A stretch of DNA of 64,000 nucleotides from Nitratireductor kimnyeongensis (lineage in GTDB: Bacteria > Pseudomonadota > Alphaproteobacteria > Rhizobiales > Rhizobiaceae), in the NCBI RefSeq assembly GCF_019891395.1, contig NZ_CP078143.1, positions 3,361,001 through 3,425,000 on the forward strand, read 5' to 3'. Below, piece by piece: positions 1-9,275 of the stretch (positions within the stretch are counted from its first letter, which is position 1; every line of letters begins with the position of its first letter). The position numbers and the translations under genes are program-made. The notes beneath the pieces are model-generated. The model was not told the origin of the DNA, made no database searches, and worked only from the letters and a program-made list of their open reading frames with translations.

Positions 1-31
1 TCGAGTGGTCGCGGTTTGAAAAGGCTGAAAC

Positions 32-2458
32 ATGACTGATACCCCCAAGACCGCTGGCGGCACTGCCTATCCCGTATTGCCCCTGCGCGATATTGTGGTG
101 TTCCCGCATATGATCGTTCCGCTGTTCGTGGGCCGTGACAAGTCGATCAAGGCGCTTGAAGAGGTGATGGGCGCCGAGCGTCAGATTCTGCTGGCAACGC
201 AGATGAACGCCGCGGATGATGACCCGGAACCGAGCGGCATTTACGATGTCGGTACGCTTGCCAATGTACTGCAGCTCCTCAAATTGCCCGACGGCACGGT
301 TAAGGTGCTGGTCGAGGGCACATCGCGCGCGCGCATCTCGCAGTTCACCGAGCGCGAGGAGTTCCACGAGGCGACCGCCGATCTGCTTCCCGAGCCGGAA
401 GAAGACCAGGTGGAGATCGAGGCGTTGGCACGCTCGGTCGTTTCCGATTTTGAGAATTACGTAAAGCTCAACAAGAAAATTTCTCCAGAAGTGGTGGGCG
501 CTGCGACCCAGATCGAGGATTACTCGAAGCTGGCCGATACGGTTGCCTCTCATTTGGCGATCAAGATTCCCGAGAAGCAGGAAATGCTGGCGACACTCTC
601 CGTGCGCGAGCGGCTTGAGAAGGCCATGGGCTTCATGGAAGCCGAGATTTCCGTGCTTCAGGTGGAAAAGCGGATCCGTTCGCGCGTCAAGCGCCAGATG
701 GAGAAGACCCAGCGCGAATACTACCTGAATGAGCAGATGAAGGCCATTCAGAAGGAACTCGGCGAGGGCGAGGACGGTCGCAACGAGGCCGCCGAACTTG
801 AAGAGCGCATCAACAAGACCAAGCTTTCCAAGGAAGCGCGCGAAAAGGCCGATGCTGAGCTGAAGAAGCTCAAGACCATGTCGCCCATGTCGGCCGAGGC
901 TACGGTTGTCCGCAACTATCTCGACTGGCTGTTGTCCATACCCTGGAAGAAGCCGAGCAAGATCAAGAACGATCTCGATTTCGCCGAAAACGTGCTCGAC
1001 ACGGATCATTTCGGCCTCGACAAGGTCAAAGAGCGGATCGTCGAATATCTGGCCGTTCAGAGCCGTCAGAAGAAGCTGAAGGGCCCGATCCTCTGCCTCG
1101 TCGGACCACCCGGCGTGGGCAAGACCTCGCTCGCCAAGTCCATCGCCAAAGCCACGGGACGCGAATATGTCCGCATGGCGCTCGGCGGCGTGCGCGACGA
1201 AGCTGAGATTCGAGGCCATCGCCGCACCTATATCGGTTCGATGCCCGGCAAGGTTGTCCAGTCGATGAAGAAGGCGAAGAAGTCCAATCCGCTTTTCCTG
1301 CTCGACGAGATCGACAAGATGGGCATGGATTTCCGCGGCGATCCGTCATCGGCTCTGCTTGAGGTTCTCGACCCCGAGCAGAACGCGACCTTCATGGACC
1401 ACTATCTCGAGGTGGAATACGACCTGTCGAGCGTGATGTTCGTCACCACGGCCAACACGCTCAACATCCCGCCGGCACTGATGGATCGCATGGAGATCAT
1501 CCGCATTGCCGGTTACACCGAGGATGAGAAGGTGGAGATCGCCAAGCGGCACCTCCTGCCGAAGGCCGTGCGCGAGCATGCGCTGGAAGAGCACGAGTTC
1601 TCCGTGACCGATGGCGCGCTCCAGCAGATCATTCGCACCTACACGCGTGAGGCGGGTGTCCGTAACCTTGAGCGTGAGCTGATGAAGCTTGCCCGCAAGG
1701 CGGTGACGGAGATCCTGCGAAACGCCAAGAAAGATGGCGGCAAGGACAAGGTCGAAGTGACCGAAGACAATCTGTCTGACTATCTGGGCGTCCAGCGTTA
1801 TCGCTTCGGGCAGGCCGAAGGCGAGGACCAGGTGGGTGTCGTGACGGGTCTTGCCTGGACGGAAGTCGGTGGCGAGCTTCTCACCATCGAAGGCGTCATG
1901 ATGCCCGGAAAGGGCAAGATGACCGTTACCGGCAATCTGCGCGATGTGATGAAGGAATCGATCTCCGCTGCGGCGTCCTACGTCCGCTCCCGCGCTGTCG
2001 ATTTCGGCATCGAGCCACCTGTCTTCGACAAGAAGGACATCCACGTGCACGTGCCGGAAGGTGCCACGCCAAAGGATGGTCCTTCCGCCGGTGTGGCAAT
2101 GGCCACGTCCATCGTTTCGATTATGACCGGCATTCCGGTTCGCAAGGATATCGCCATGACCGGCGAGATTACCCTGCGTGGCCGCGTGCTGCCTATCGGT
2201 GGTCTCAAGGAGAAGCTCCTTGCTGCCCTGCGCGGCGGCATCAAGAAGGTGCTCATTCCCGAAGAGAACGCCAAGGATCTGGCGGACATTCCCGAGAACG
2301 TGAAGAACGGTCTCGAGATTGTTCCCGTCAGCCGTGTCGGCGAGGTTCTGGAACATGCCCTCACGCGGATGCCCGAGCCGATCGAATGGGTGGAGCCGGT
2401 AGAGGCGGCCGGAAAGGTCTCTTCTGGCGATACCGAAGGGCAGACAATCGCTCACTGA
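32..2458 (+). CDS. lon: ATP-dependent endopeptidase Lon
   Basis: Lon degrades misfolded and regulatory proteins in the cytosol as a hexameric ATPase-serine protease. The 808-residue product has the usual LonA layout: an N-terminal substrate-recognition domain (about residues 13-205), a helical linker, an AAA+ module with Walker A GPPGVGKT near residue 358 and Walker B LFLLDEID near 421, and a C-terminal protease domain. The catalytic dyad is visible as Ser in DGPSAG (about 685) and Lys in GGLKEK (about 728). Length is normal for the family. The ATG at 32 fits the family start, but the promoter lies outside the window. hupB follows on the same strand after a terminator, which is the common alphaproteobacterial order. 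Confidence 0.98.
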   Translation: MTDTPKTAGGTAYPVLPLRDIVVFPHMIVPLFVGRDKSIKALEEVMGAERQILLATQMNAADDDPEPSGIYDVGTLANVLQLLKLPDGTVKVLVEGTSRARISQFTEREEFHEATADLLPEPEEDQVEIEALARSVVSDFENYVKLNKKISPEVVGAATQIEDYSKLADTVASHLAIKIPEKQEMLATLSVRERLEKAMGFMEAEISVLQVEKRIRSRVKRQMEKTQREYYLNEQMKAIQKELGEGEDGRNEAAELEERINKTKLSKEAREKADAELKKLKTMSPMSAEATVVRNYLDWLLSIPWKKPSKIKNDLDFAENVLDTDHFGLDKVKERIVEYLAVQSRQKKLKGPILCLVGPPGVGKTSLAKSIAKATGREYVRMALGGVRDEAEIRGHRRTYIGSMPGKVVQSMKKAKKSNPLFLLDEIDKMGMDFRGDPSSALLEVLDPEQNATFMDHYLEVEYDLSSVMFVTTANTLNIPPALMDRMEIIRIAGYTEDEKVEIAKRHLLPKAVREHALEEHEFSVTDGALQQIIRTYTREAGVRNLERELMKLARKAVTEILRNAKKDGGKDKVEVTEDNLSDYLGVQRYRFGQAEGEDQVGVVTGLAWTEVGGELLTIEGVMMPGKGKMTVTGNLRDVMKESISAAASYVRSRAVDFGIEPPVFDKKDIHVHVPEGATPKDGPSAGVAMATSIVSIMTGIPVRKDIAMTGEITLRGRVLPIGGLKEKLLAALRGGIKKVLIPEENAKDLADIPENVKNGLEIVPVSRVGEVLEHALTRMPEPIEWVEPVEAAGKVSSGDTEGQTIAH

Positions 2459-2553
2459 TTCCGTTCCGCCGCACCGGTTGTGCAAGAGTGTGTAACCGGT
2501 GCGGCGCAAGGGATTGGGGCATTTTCAAGCCGTATTTTCGGCGGAATCGTCAG

Positions 2554-2580
2554 AAGCCGGGCATTTTGTCCGGCTTTTCT
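2554..2580 (+). terminator. Rho-independent terminator of lon
   Basis: AAGCCGG at 2554-2560 pairs with CCGGCTT at 2570-2576 around a 9-base loop, followed by a short T-rich tail. It lies about 95 bases after the lon stop and before the hupB promoter, so it should separate the two transcripts. Confidence 0.7.
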
Positions 2581-2631
2581 GTCGAAAACCGCAGAAAACG
2601 TGGGTTTTAGAGTGCCTGAAAGCATTTCGTG

Positions 2632-2660
2632 CTTGGTGGCGGCAACTGTTCTCCCTAGAC
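2632..2660 (+). promoter_or_regulatory. Candidate sigma-70-type promoter of hupB
   Basis: CTTGGT (2632-2637) and CTAGAC (2655-2660) are separated by exactly 17 bases and resemble the alphaproteobacterial CTTGAC-N17-CTATAT pattern. It lies 55 bases upstream of the hupB start and downstream of the lon terminator. The -10 element is imperfect, so this is inference. Confidence 0.45.
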
Positions 2661-2715
2661 TGCCTCGAGCCGAGTGAGTCGCATCACTTGGTCCTTATCA
2701 GGAAGGGGTAATTAC

Positions 2716-2991
2716 ATGAACAAGAACGAGCTCGTATCCGCAGTCGCAGAAGAGGCAGGCCTCTCCAAAGGCGACGCCCAGTCCGCGGTCGATGCGGTTT
2801 TCTCCGTCATCGAAGGCGAACTCAAGAAGGGTGGGGACGTGCGCCTCGTCGGCTTCGGCAACTTCTCTGTCTCGCGGCGTGAAGCCTCCACGGGCCGCAA
2901 CCCGCAGACCGGTGCCACGGTTCAGATCCCGGCTCGCAACGTGCCGAAATTCTCGGCCGGCAAGGGCCTCAAGGACGCGGTCAACAGCTGA
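2716..2991 (+). CDS. hupB: DNA-binding protein HU (HupB)
   Basis: HU is a small basic nucleoid protein that bends DNA as a dimer. The 91-residue product opens MNKNELVSAVAEEAGLSK and carries the HU/IHF arm motif GRNPQTG followed by the basic VQIPARNVPKF segment, ending at the usual length of about 90 residues. The start was placed at 2716 because AGGAAGGGG lies just upstream and HU proteins begin at this point; the frame stays open to 2674. A strong hairpin terminator follows. As in many rhizobia it lies directly after lon, with its own promoter. Confidence 0.97.
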   Translation: MNKNELVSAVAEEAGLSKGDAQSAVDAVFSVIEGELKKGGDVRLVGFGNFSVSRREASTGRNPQTGATVQIPARNVPKFSAGKGLKDAVNS

Positions 2992-3014
2992 TCGCGCCCT
3001 TAACGGAATGCAAG

Positions 3015-3044
3015 AAAAGCCGGGTTTCAGCCCGGCTTTTCTTT
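3015..3044 (+). terminator. Rho-independent terminator of hupB
   Basis: AAAAGCCGGG (3015-3024) and CCCGGCTTTT (3031-3040) form a perfect 10-bp stem around TTTCAG, flanked by A and T runs so it can act in both directions. It overlaps the 3' end of the convergent acetyltransferase gene, encoding its last residues. Confidence 0.85.
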
Positions 3045-3575
3045 TGCCGCACCTGCCGGTGCGAAGCTCGCATCATTCAAGGCCGATCCTGTTCTAGAGC
3101 CGCCTATCTCACCTTTGGGGAACGCAGCGTTTCTGGCCTCAAGACACATATGCAGAAGCGGATAGGGGCGACCGGAGCCATCCCTCGGCGAACGGGCTTC
3201 AACAATGAAGCCCATCTTTCGATAAAAGCCGAGCGCCTGCTCGTTCTGCTCGTGGACATCCAGGGTTATATGCCTTCCGGCAATGCCAAACGCATGGGCG
3301 ACAAGACGCCTCCCAAGCCCCCGGCCGCGCGAATCCGGATCCACGAACAGACTGTCGATATGGCCGTCGCAAAGCCCCATGAAAGCGAGAGGTAAATCCC
3401 GATCGTCGACCGCGACCCAGAGTTTGGCGCGCGGAAGATAGGTGCCGGCGACATCAGCCTCGATCATGCGAAAGTCCGACTCGGAAAGAAAGTGATGCGT
3501 GGCGCGAACCGACCGCCGCCAGATCTCGATCAGATCGACGAGGTCGTCTCTGCGGGACTTGCGGATATCGGGCAC
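3027..3575 (-). CDS. GNAT N-acetyltransferase, YjaB-like
   Basis: The 182-residue protein has a GNAT acetyl-CoA fold. The N-terminal segment RKSRRDDLVDLIEIWRRSV and the core FVDPDSRGRGLGRRLV match the YjaB branch, including the acetyl-CoA-binding RGRGLG loop near residue 85-90 and the NEQALGFYRKMGF strand-helix. E. coli YjaB is about 147 residues; this one is longer by a C-terminal tail of about 35 residues that reads into the hupB terminator and ends AKEKPG. The true substrate is unknown. It converges on hupB and its 5' end faces tRNA-Val. Family assignment is firm; specificity is not. Confidence 0.85.
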   Translation of the reverse strand: MPDIRKSRRDDLVDLIEIWRRSVRATHHFLSESDFRMIEADVAGTYLPRAKLWVAVDDRDLPLAFMGLCDGHIDSLFVDPDSRGRGLGRRLVAHAFGIAGRHITLDVHEQNEQALGFYRKMGFIVEARSPRDGSGRPYPLLHMCLEARNAAFPKGEIGGSRTGSALNDASFAPAGAAKEKPG

Positions 3576-3671
3576 CTACCTACTCCGCAGGAGAGGGGAC
3601 GAGTGCGCGGTGCATCAAGGCACCTTGCCGGGCGAGGCAGCGGCAAAACGCGTAAATTGAGAAAGGAATGG

Positions 3672-3744
<73 letters not shown>

Positions 3745-3855
3745 TTTCCAAGCGGATCGTTTAGGCGGTTCGGCGATGGATCGCAAGCAAAAAACCGCTT
3801 CTCCAACGCATATTGGAACAACATCAAGAAAGTTTCACAAACTGCAGATTGGCTG

Positions 3856-3884
3856 CTTGACACCACATCAAGAACCACCTAATT
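3856..3884 (+). promoter_or_regulatory. Promoter of tRNA-Asp
   Basis: A perfect CTTGAC (3856-3861) is followed after 17 bases by CTAATT (3879-3884), 45 bases before the mature tRNA. This is the best match in the window to the alphaproteobacterial housekeeping promoter. A small hairpin (GTTGC...GCAAC, about 3901-3919) lies in the leader. Confidence 0.7.
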
Positions 3885-3928
3885 CAGCGCTCATCGACGC
3901 GTTGCTGCTTCGGCGCAACGCCTCAAGC

Positions 3929-4005
3929 GCGGGTGTAGCTCAGTTGGTTAGAGTGCCGGCCTGTCACGCCGGAGGTCGCGGGTTCGAGCCCCGTCACTCG
4001 CGCCA
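3929..4005 (+). tRNA. tRNA-Asp(GTC)
   Basis: GCGGGTG (3929-3935) pairs with CACTCGC (3995-4001), followed by G and an encoded CCA. The anticodon arm CCGGC-CTGTCAC-GCCGG gives anticodon GTC, and the T arm contains GGTTCGAGCC. Length is 77 bases including CCA. Confidence 0.96.
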
Positions 4006-4187
4006 CTTCTCTCAATTTTGATGAAGTGGCGCCTGGAAGAACAATCCAGCTCACACCTAGGTTCCACGAAACTCTTTGTTTGCGAAGCGTGAATATTACG
4101 CGGACCGTGTTGCGGCTTGTCCGATCGCATCTGCTGAGAGGGCATGTGCGTACTCGACAGCATCGACGCAAGCAGGAAGCGGTGTGG

Positions 4188-4346
4188 TCAACGGATCGTT
4201 GCTGTTTGAAGAGGGTCCACGGCCTGTGGTTCATCGGTCCGCTCAGCCACCCCTAGAAGATAAACGAACATGATCACGGCGGCGGCTGCCGGTGAAAGCA
4301 AAAGCGCAACGCGCACCAGACACGAGAACAGCTTAATCGGGCTCAT
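4188..4346 (-). CDS. Small putative membrane protein (52 aa)
   Basis: An open frame not matching any family I recognise encodes MSPIKLFSCLVRVALLLSP followed by an alanine-rich hydrophobic segment (about residues 9-34: one membrane span) and a polar tail ending TATIR. Codon third positions look like a real GC-rich gene. Against it, there is no clear Shine-Dalgarno sequence upstream of the ATG (the AGGAG here is on the opposite strand). It fills most of the space between tRNA-Asp and the divergent diguanylate cyclase. Call it tentative. Confidence 0.4.
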   Translation of the reverse strand: MSPIKLFSCLVRVALLLSPAAAAVIMFVYLLGVAERTDEPQAVDPLQTATIR

Positions 4347-4502
4347 GACAAGGAGATTAACGCAGGGACTTTAATGGTCCCTGCACGGGCGTGTTAACCA
4401 TTGCTCCGTGAGTGTCGAGAATCGCGTTCTGCTCTTTCTCTTAACCTCCGCGATATCATTCAATTCTAAACTGCCACTTCAATGTGTTGGGGGCCGGTAG
4501 CC

Positions 4503-5918
4503 GTGCTGACAAATATTGAAGCCCACAAAGGAACACGCAAGGGTTCATTCTTGGCGACGGTCCAAGCTGCAGTTTTTCTTGGTGTGGTTTTGTTTGGCAC
4601 CTGCCTTTTTGGCATTTACACTCGTCCGCTCGATTTTCTTGCGAACGTGTGGCCCGCCAATGCCGTGATGCTGGGCTTGCTTCTGCGGTTTCCAAAAACA
4701 GCAACTCCCTTGGGCTGGCTGGCGGCGGCGATCGGCTTCATCGTTGCTGATCTGGTGACCGGTTCGGCCTTGGGAAAGGCGCTGCTCCTGACGGGGGCCA
4801 ATCTGGCCGGCGTCGGAGGAGCATACGCTGTTCTGCGTAGGTATTTCCGGGAGGCTATCCGGCTTCAGACGCCGGAGTCGGTTCCGCAGCTTATTGCTGC
4901 TATCGGCTTTGGTGCTTGCCTGGCTGGCTTTGTCGGGGCAATTGCCCATCCTGTGTTATTTGATGGCAGCGCTGTTGGTGGCTGGACATTCTGGTTCGTC
5001 ACGGAGTTTGCGAACTATGTCGCCATTCTGCCGATCATTCTGACAGCTCGCCCGATTTCATTTCCGCGTGGTTTCTCGCTCAAGCGGCTGGCCTATCTCG
5101 CCCTGCCGGCTCTTTGTCTCGTTCTCAGTTGCTTCGCGAGTTTTCAGATCGGCGGGCCTGGAGCTCTGGCGTTTCCTGTGCCGGCTCTTCTGTGGGCTGC
5201 GATTGTCTATCCGCGCTTCGTGACGGTCCTTTTGACATCGGCGTTCAGCTTCTGGAGCTTGACTGCCCATTCGGCCAATCTGTTCGAACAAGTGGCCGAC
5301 CATTCGGCGGAGGGCGCGTTGATATCCATGCGTCTGGGGGTAAGCCTGATTGCACTGGCGCCCCTGATGCTCGCCAGCGCCATGGCGAAGCAAAAGAACT
5401 TGATTGCACAACTGTCTCATCTTGCGCGGCACGATCCCTTGTCACATCTCCTCAACCGGCGTGCGTTTGGTGAAGAAGCGCAGAAGCTTGCCCGTTACTG
5501 CGCCAAGCAGAACCATCCATATTCGGCGCTCATGTTGGATATCGATCACTTCAAATCGATCAATGATCGTTTCGGTCATGCAACGGGCGATCAGGTGATT
5601 TCGATTGCGGCTGCAAAGATCTCGGCGTGTCTGCGTTCCGGCGATATCCTTGGTCGGGTAGGGGGGGAAGAATTCGCCATCGTCATTCCCAAATGTACCC
5701 GAGAGCAGGCGCTTGAAGTGGCCGAACGGATACGACGCGCTTTTGCGAACACTCATGTGACGCCAGAAGACGAGGTCTCGATCAGTGTAACGGTGAGCGT
5801 TGGTCTGGCGTCGTCCGATGATGGTTCAGCGAATGTCGAAGCACTCTTGGAAGAGGCCGACAAGGCGCTCTACCGCGCCAAAGATCTTGGTCGCAACCGG
5901 TCGGAGTTTCACGATTAG
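4503..5918 (+). CDS. Membrane diguanylate cyclase, MASE1-GGDEF
   Basis: The protein makes cyclic-di-GMP from two GTP. Residues 1 to about 300 are a multi-span MASE1 sensor region (VWPANAVMLGLLLRFP is the typical signature after the first helices), followed by a GGDEF domain with LARHDPLSHLLNRRAF, the metal-binding MLDIDHFKSINDRFGH segment and the active-site loop GGEEF. An RxxD product-inhibition site (RSGD) sits five residues before GGEEF, so feedback inhibition is expected. I chose the GTG at 4503 because a G-rich stretch lies about 10 bases upstream; an ATG at 4482 is in frame and would add seven residues. The ligand sensed is unknown. Confidence 0.9.
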   Translation: MLTNIEAHKGTRKGSFLATVQAAVFLGVVLFGTCLFGIYTRPLDFLANVWPANAVMLGLLLRFPKTATPLGWLAAAIGFIVADLVTGSALGKALLLTGANLAGVGGAYAVLRRYFREAIRLQTPESVPQLIAAIGFGACLAGFVGAIAHPVLFDGSAVGGWTFWFVTEFANYVAILPIILTARPISFPRGFSLKRLAYLALPALCLVLSCFASFQIGGPGALAFPVPALLWAAIVYPRFVTVLLTSAFSFWSLTAHSANLFEQVADHSAEGALISMRLGVSLIALAPLMLASAMAKQKNLIAQLSHLARHDPLSHLLNRRAFGEEAQKLARYCAKQNHPYSALMLDIDHFKSINDRFGHATGDQVISIAAAKISACLRSGDILGRVGGEEFAIVIPKCTREQALEVAERIRRAFANTHVTPEDEVSISVTVSVGLASSDDGSANVEALLEEADKALYRAKDLGRNRSEFHD

Positions 5919-6180
5919 GGGGCAGGTTGGAAATCCGCATAAATCGCATTTCCGGTTTGCCTTTGCAGTGCATATCCGGTGGCATTCGGCCCTTTGTTAG
6001 TCCCGCTCTTGCATTGCATGCTTTGAGACACCATATGATATCGAGCGGCGGTTGGACCGGTGCGGGATGTCCTGCAAGATGTGCGGTGAGGTCTCCCGGT
6101 GTTCCGTTGTATTCGATCCGAACGACCCTGCGGTGACCATGAAGGTACCGGCACCCAGTTGGCTCTCGGAAACGAAGGAA

Positions 6181-6206
6181 GCGGGCCGAGGCCCGCTTTT
6201 TTGTTT
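6181..6206 (+). terminator. Orphan terminator in the 5919-6216 intergenic region
   Basis: GCGGGC (6181-6186) and GCCCGC (6191-6196) pair around a short GAGG loop and are followed by TTTTTTGTTTTT. No convincing plus-strand gene ends here: the diguanylate cyclase stops 260 bases upstream. The stretch 5919-6180 contains only short, unconvincing frames and several small inverted repeats, so the terminator may belong to a small RNA or to a long 3' UTR of the cyclase. Confidence 0.7.
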
Positions 6207-6216
6207 TTCAAGCACA

Positions 6217-6432
6217 TCAAAACATGCTGTCAGAGGCTACAGGCCGAGCAGGGCCTTGTTTCCGCGAGGTTGGACATCGATGCGTCGTGATCGCCGGTCC
6301 CGTGCCACTCTCCGGCAACGGGGCTGTCTGCATCGTCTGATCGATTGCGCTCATCAGGCTGTGCCAGGAATGCGCAAAAGCGGCTAACGGCCACCGGCCG
6401 ATCAGCGCGACAAGAAGCGCAAAGGGCTTCAT
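6217..6432 (-). CDS. Hypothetical small protein (71 aa)
   Basis: No family recognised. The start at 6432 has a good ribosome binding site (GGAGGAAGAC just before ATG). The product begins MKPFALLVALIGRWPLAAFAH, which could be a signal peptide or a single membrane span, and continues with a polar, proline- and threonine-containing tail. It stops just past the orphan terminator, which could also serve it poorly on this strand. Its upstream neighbour on the same strand is the terminator of the tadG-like gene, so it would need its own promoter. Existence is plausible, function unknown. Confidence 0.45.
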   Translation of the reverse strand: MKPFALLVALIGRWPLAAFAHSWHSLMSAIDQTMQTAPLPESGTGPAITTHRCPTSRKQGPARPVASDSMF

Positions 6433-6569
6433 GTCTTCCTCCGCCTCGCCGCAGGTTGCATGTGTCCGACATCCCATGCGGCTGGACACGTGATCTTACA
6501 TCTTTTGGACGTGGAAGACACCAATCGGAGTTGAGACTGCCCCTGCCATGAGCGAAGTCTCAAACAGGC

Positions 6570-6600
6570 AAAAAAAGCCCCGCAACCTGGATTGCGGGGC
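6570..6600 (-). terminator. Rho-independent terminator of the tadE-tadG pair
   Basis: Read on the minus strand, GCCCCGCAA and TTGCGGGGC form a 9-bp stem around a 6-base loop, followed by seven Ts (6576-6570). It begins 27 bases after the stop of the TadG-like gene. Confidence 0.85.
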
Positions 6601-6626
6601 AGGTGGCTGCACATTCTGCTTGGGAG

Positions 6627-8390
6627 CTATTGTACGAGCACCGGGCGTTGGCAGCTGACGCCGGTGACCCTTACATCGGCTTCGCCGATCTTCACGCCGG
6701 CCAAGGCCAGCACATTGTAGAGGAGCTCGTCGATCGGTTCAGACAGGCTAAGGAGGAGCGATTTGACGGTGCCTTTCACAAGCGCGCTGTTAAGAAGCGT
6801 TCCGCCGAGAAGCGACCCACCCAGAACCTCTACGTCGAGATGGAGGTTGTCGAGCAATGACGTGGTTGTCGAGCCCAGAACATCGCGCGTCGATACGCTG
6901 TGGATGCGCGCCTGCTGGATATCTGAACTCGAAAAACGCAGCCGGGTTGTCTGCATGTTCTGCGTTTCAACATGCGCCCTGCCGTTTACGGATACGCTCA
7001 ACAAACCTCCGACGTCGATCATCTTGGCGGGCGCGACGCGAACTTGATCCGAGAAGGTCGACAAAGCACGATCATCGACCTCCCCGAGGGCGATTTCCAG
7101 CAGACCCGGCATCGCATCAACGGAGACGCTACCTCTGTTCGGGTGTGAGGGACTGCATTGAATGTCAGCAAGACGTGCCTCCGCATGCGCCACTTCCACG
7201 TAGAGCGGGATGCGTAGCTTCGTTTTCAGGACCACCAGATCGATTCCGACTTCAAATGAGACCTTCAAACGAGTTTGCGCCGTGCGCACGGCCGTGCCGA
7301 TGGGTGCCAGCGCGTGGCTGGGCGTGCCGACGGGCGGTTCACCGATCGCCAGCTTGACAGAAAGATTTGTGAGGGGAGAGAGGTTCAAGCCGGTGTCGAC
7401 CGCAACCTGATTGTCGCCGTTGGACAGGGCAGCAGCCATCGTAATCAATTCAAGTGCCGCAACCCTCATCTCCCAGGGAGCGTTCGAGGAAACGCTGAGC
7501 GGACCAATTGTATCGAGATTCAGAATCTGTTCCGGTTTGAAGGTGCTGCTGTTCTTCGAGGTTGCCGTCTCCAGCGTCCTGAGGACACTCTGGACTGTCG
7601 GTGGGACGCCTCGCGTCAACCGCATCGCCGACAAGAATTGAGGCAGGCTAAGGTCGGTCTCGAGGATCTGGCTGTACGTCAGTCCGGTCAGATCGAGGCG
7701 TGTAGCCAGGGAATCCATGAAGGACAGGACATCGATTTCGGTGTCGAGCAATCCCTCATAGTCCATCGCTTTCAGCGAGATTGTCGTGCCGAGCAGACCG
7801 CCAAGCAGGCCGTTCAATATGCCGTGGTTGAGACTTGCAAGACGGGAACCCACAGAGAAACCCGCGAGTTTTTCCGCGGACGCGGTGCCGACTGCTGACA
7901 ATTCAGGTGGATCTGCGAACATGGCACCGAAATAGAGGTCGCCCCGTTTTCTGATTGTCACCCTTGCGGCATCAGCGGAGGTTTCAGTTTCCACAAAACG
8001 TAGATTGGTGGAAATAGAAGGATCAGGATAGTAGCGGCCGCGGACAAGATGCGCGACGCCCCGCTTCTCCTGATCGATATACTCGTCAGTAGACAAATAA
8101 CGGCCATCAAGCAGGAGGCCTTCATCCGTCTCGACGGCGATCTCTTGGTTGTTGAGTGAGAAAAACTCGGAGACTGCTGTTTCGGCTCTGGCGATATCAG
8201 CAGCAGCAACGATCGAGGCGAGATCAGCCGTCTTCTGAAGTTTTCTATCTTGTAGTGTGAGGTTGCCGTAGTCGACGGCCAACGCCACGCAGCCAATCAT
8301 GACGGGCGCGAACAGCGCGAAGAGTGTTGCAACATTTGCCCGGCGATCCTTGGAGAATCTGCTGATAAGCGCAGAACGGGTTCTGGGCAT
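6627..8390 (-). CDS. TadG-like pilus-assembly-type protein
   Basis: The 587-residue product begins with a basic segment and one membrane helix (RRANVATLFALFAPVMIGCV, about residues 18-40) followed by LAVDYGNLTLQDRKLQKTAD, the typical Tad/TadG N-terminal motif of Flp pilus minor proteins. The remainder is predicted to be periplasmic and shows no von Willebrand domain that I can see. The ATG at 8390 was chosen over 8405 because GGAGGG lies 7 bases upstream and the longer form would overlap the upstream gene. It lies 1 base after the TadE-like stop, so the pair is one operon. No other tad/cpa genes are visible nearby, so its role (pilus or general envelope function) is uncertain. Confidence 0.8.
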   Translation of the reverse strand: MPRTRSALISRFSKDRRANVATLFALFAPVMIGCVALAVDYGNLTLQDRKLQKTADLASIVAAADIARAETAVSEFFSLNNQEIAVETDEGLLLDGRYLSTDEYIDQEKRGVAHLVRGRYYPDPSISTNLRFVETETSADAARVTIRKRGDLYFGAMFADPPELSAVGTASAEKLAGFSVGSRLASLNHGILNGLLGGLLGTTISLKAMDYEGLLDTEIDVLSFMDSLATRLDLTGLTYSQILETDLSLPQFLSAMRLTRGVPPTVQSVLRTLETATSKNSSTFKPEQILNLDTIGPLSVSSNAPWEMRVAALELITMAAALSNGDNQVAVDTGLNLSPLTNLSVKLAIGEPPVGTPSHALAPIGTAVRTAQTRLKVSFEVGIDLVVLKTKLRIPLYVEVAHAEARLADIQCSPSHPNRGSVSVDAMPGLLEIALGEVDDRALSTFSDQVRVAPAKMIDVGGLLSVSVNGRAHVETQNMQTTRLRFSSSDIQQARIHSVSTRDVLGSTTTSLLDNLHLDVEVLGGSLLGGTLLNSALVKGTVKSLLLSLSEPIDELLYNVLALAGVKIGEADVRVTGVSCQRPVLVQ

Positions 8391-8391
8391 G

Positions 8392-8820
8392 TCAGAGCCC
8401 TCCAAGCCGGATCGTCGAGTACCCTACGATCTCCTTGTCAGGCATTGCGTAAGAATACAGTGACCAGATCGGAAGGTCGTCGGCATCATATTTCACGGAA
8501 ACGGTAAACTGGTTCGGATTGCCCGTATCATCCGCTACTTGAATGTCAAACTTCTGCGCGTCCATGAAGGGATGATCGATCATCGATCGCTGGATGAAGT
8601 CACGTGCCAGTGTTTGTCGTTCTGTCTCGGAAAGACCCGCGACTGCGACACGGGCGGCGTCAGCGCTTATCTGCTGTACGGAATGAGCGGCGCTTAGATA
8701 GATTCCGTATGCAATCATCGAAAAAACGGTGAGGAAAAACACCGGCGCGATAATGGCGAACTCTATCGCTGCTGTACCATCTGATCGCTGGAGGAATTTT
8801 ACGAAATATCTTCTGTTCAT
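8392..8820 (-). CDS. TadE-like pseudopilin-family protein
   Basis: The 142-residue product has the TadE signature: a short basic head, then DGTAAIEFAIIAPVFFLTVF, where the Glu after Ile sits at the start of the single membrane helix as in prepilin-like TadE proteins, followed by a soluble domain. The start at 8820 was preferred (GGGAGC upstream; TadE proteins start close to the helix), although the frame is open to 8871. It is directly followed by the TadG-like gene. The pair is probably co-secreted or co-assembled in the envelope, but without a tad ATPase or secretin locus in the window. Confidence 0.82.
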   Translation of the reverse strand: MNRRYFVKFLQRSDGTAAIEFAIIAPVFFLTVFSMIAYGIYLSAAHSVQQISADAARVAVAGLSETERQTLARDFIQRSMIDHPFMDAQKFDIQVADDTGNPNQFTVSVKYDADDLPIWSLYSYAMPDKEIVGYSTIRLGGL

Positions 8821-9275
8821 TTCCAGTGCTCCCAAGCCCGTAAAACAGGATTGATGTGCAGAAATAAACAAAGATTAAACGCGAGAGATTGTCTTGAATA
8901 CTGTAGATTGCGTTTGATTGGTTGTGATTTTTTTTTAAACAACCAGTGATTTGCAGGGGCTTTATTTCTTTAAAGCAACTCAGGGTTATACAATTTAGGT
9001 TTGTATTTTGTTGCTGAATTTTGGGAGTGCGGGTTTCGTGGGGTTTCTCCTGATCTGTCTTGATCGGGAATATCACCTTAAGATTGCAAAATTCGGATCG
9101 AAGTTTCGTCAAAGCAGTTTTGATTTAGAAAAAGAAGACATTTTTCTCAAAAAGCACAGGTTGTAAAAAAATATCGAAAAGTTTTGTAACTGTCAGAGTA
9201 AATCGAGAAATGGTTGCAAAAAGCACCGTAGAAAGGGGGTGGTCGGAGGTCAGCGCTGCGTCAACCAAAGCATTT
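8821..9275. other. AT-rich intergenic region
   Basis: About 450 bases between the divergently oriented promoter side of tadE and the 3' end of the ycaQ-like gene. It is visibly richer in A and T than its surroundings, with several T and A runs (for example near 8929 and 9165). It presumably holds the tadE promoter. I see no credible coding frame, tRNA or strong hairpin. Confidence 0.5.

Noticed and set aside
1346..2509. Antisense frame of 387 codons opposite lon
   Set aside because: lon motifs are intact on the plus strand; the antisense product has no family features.
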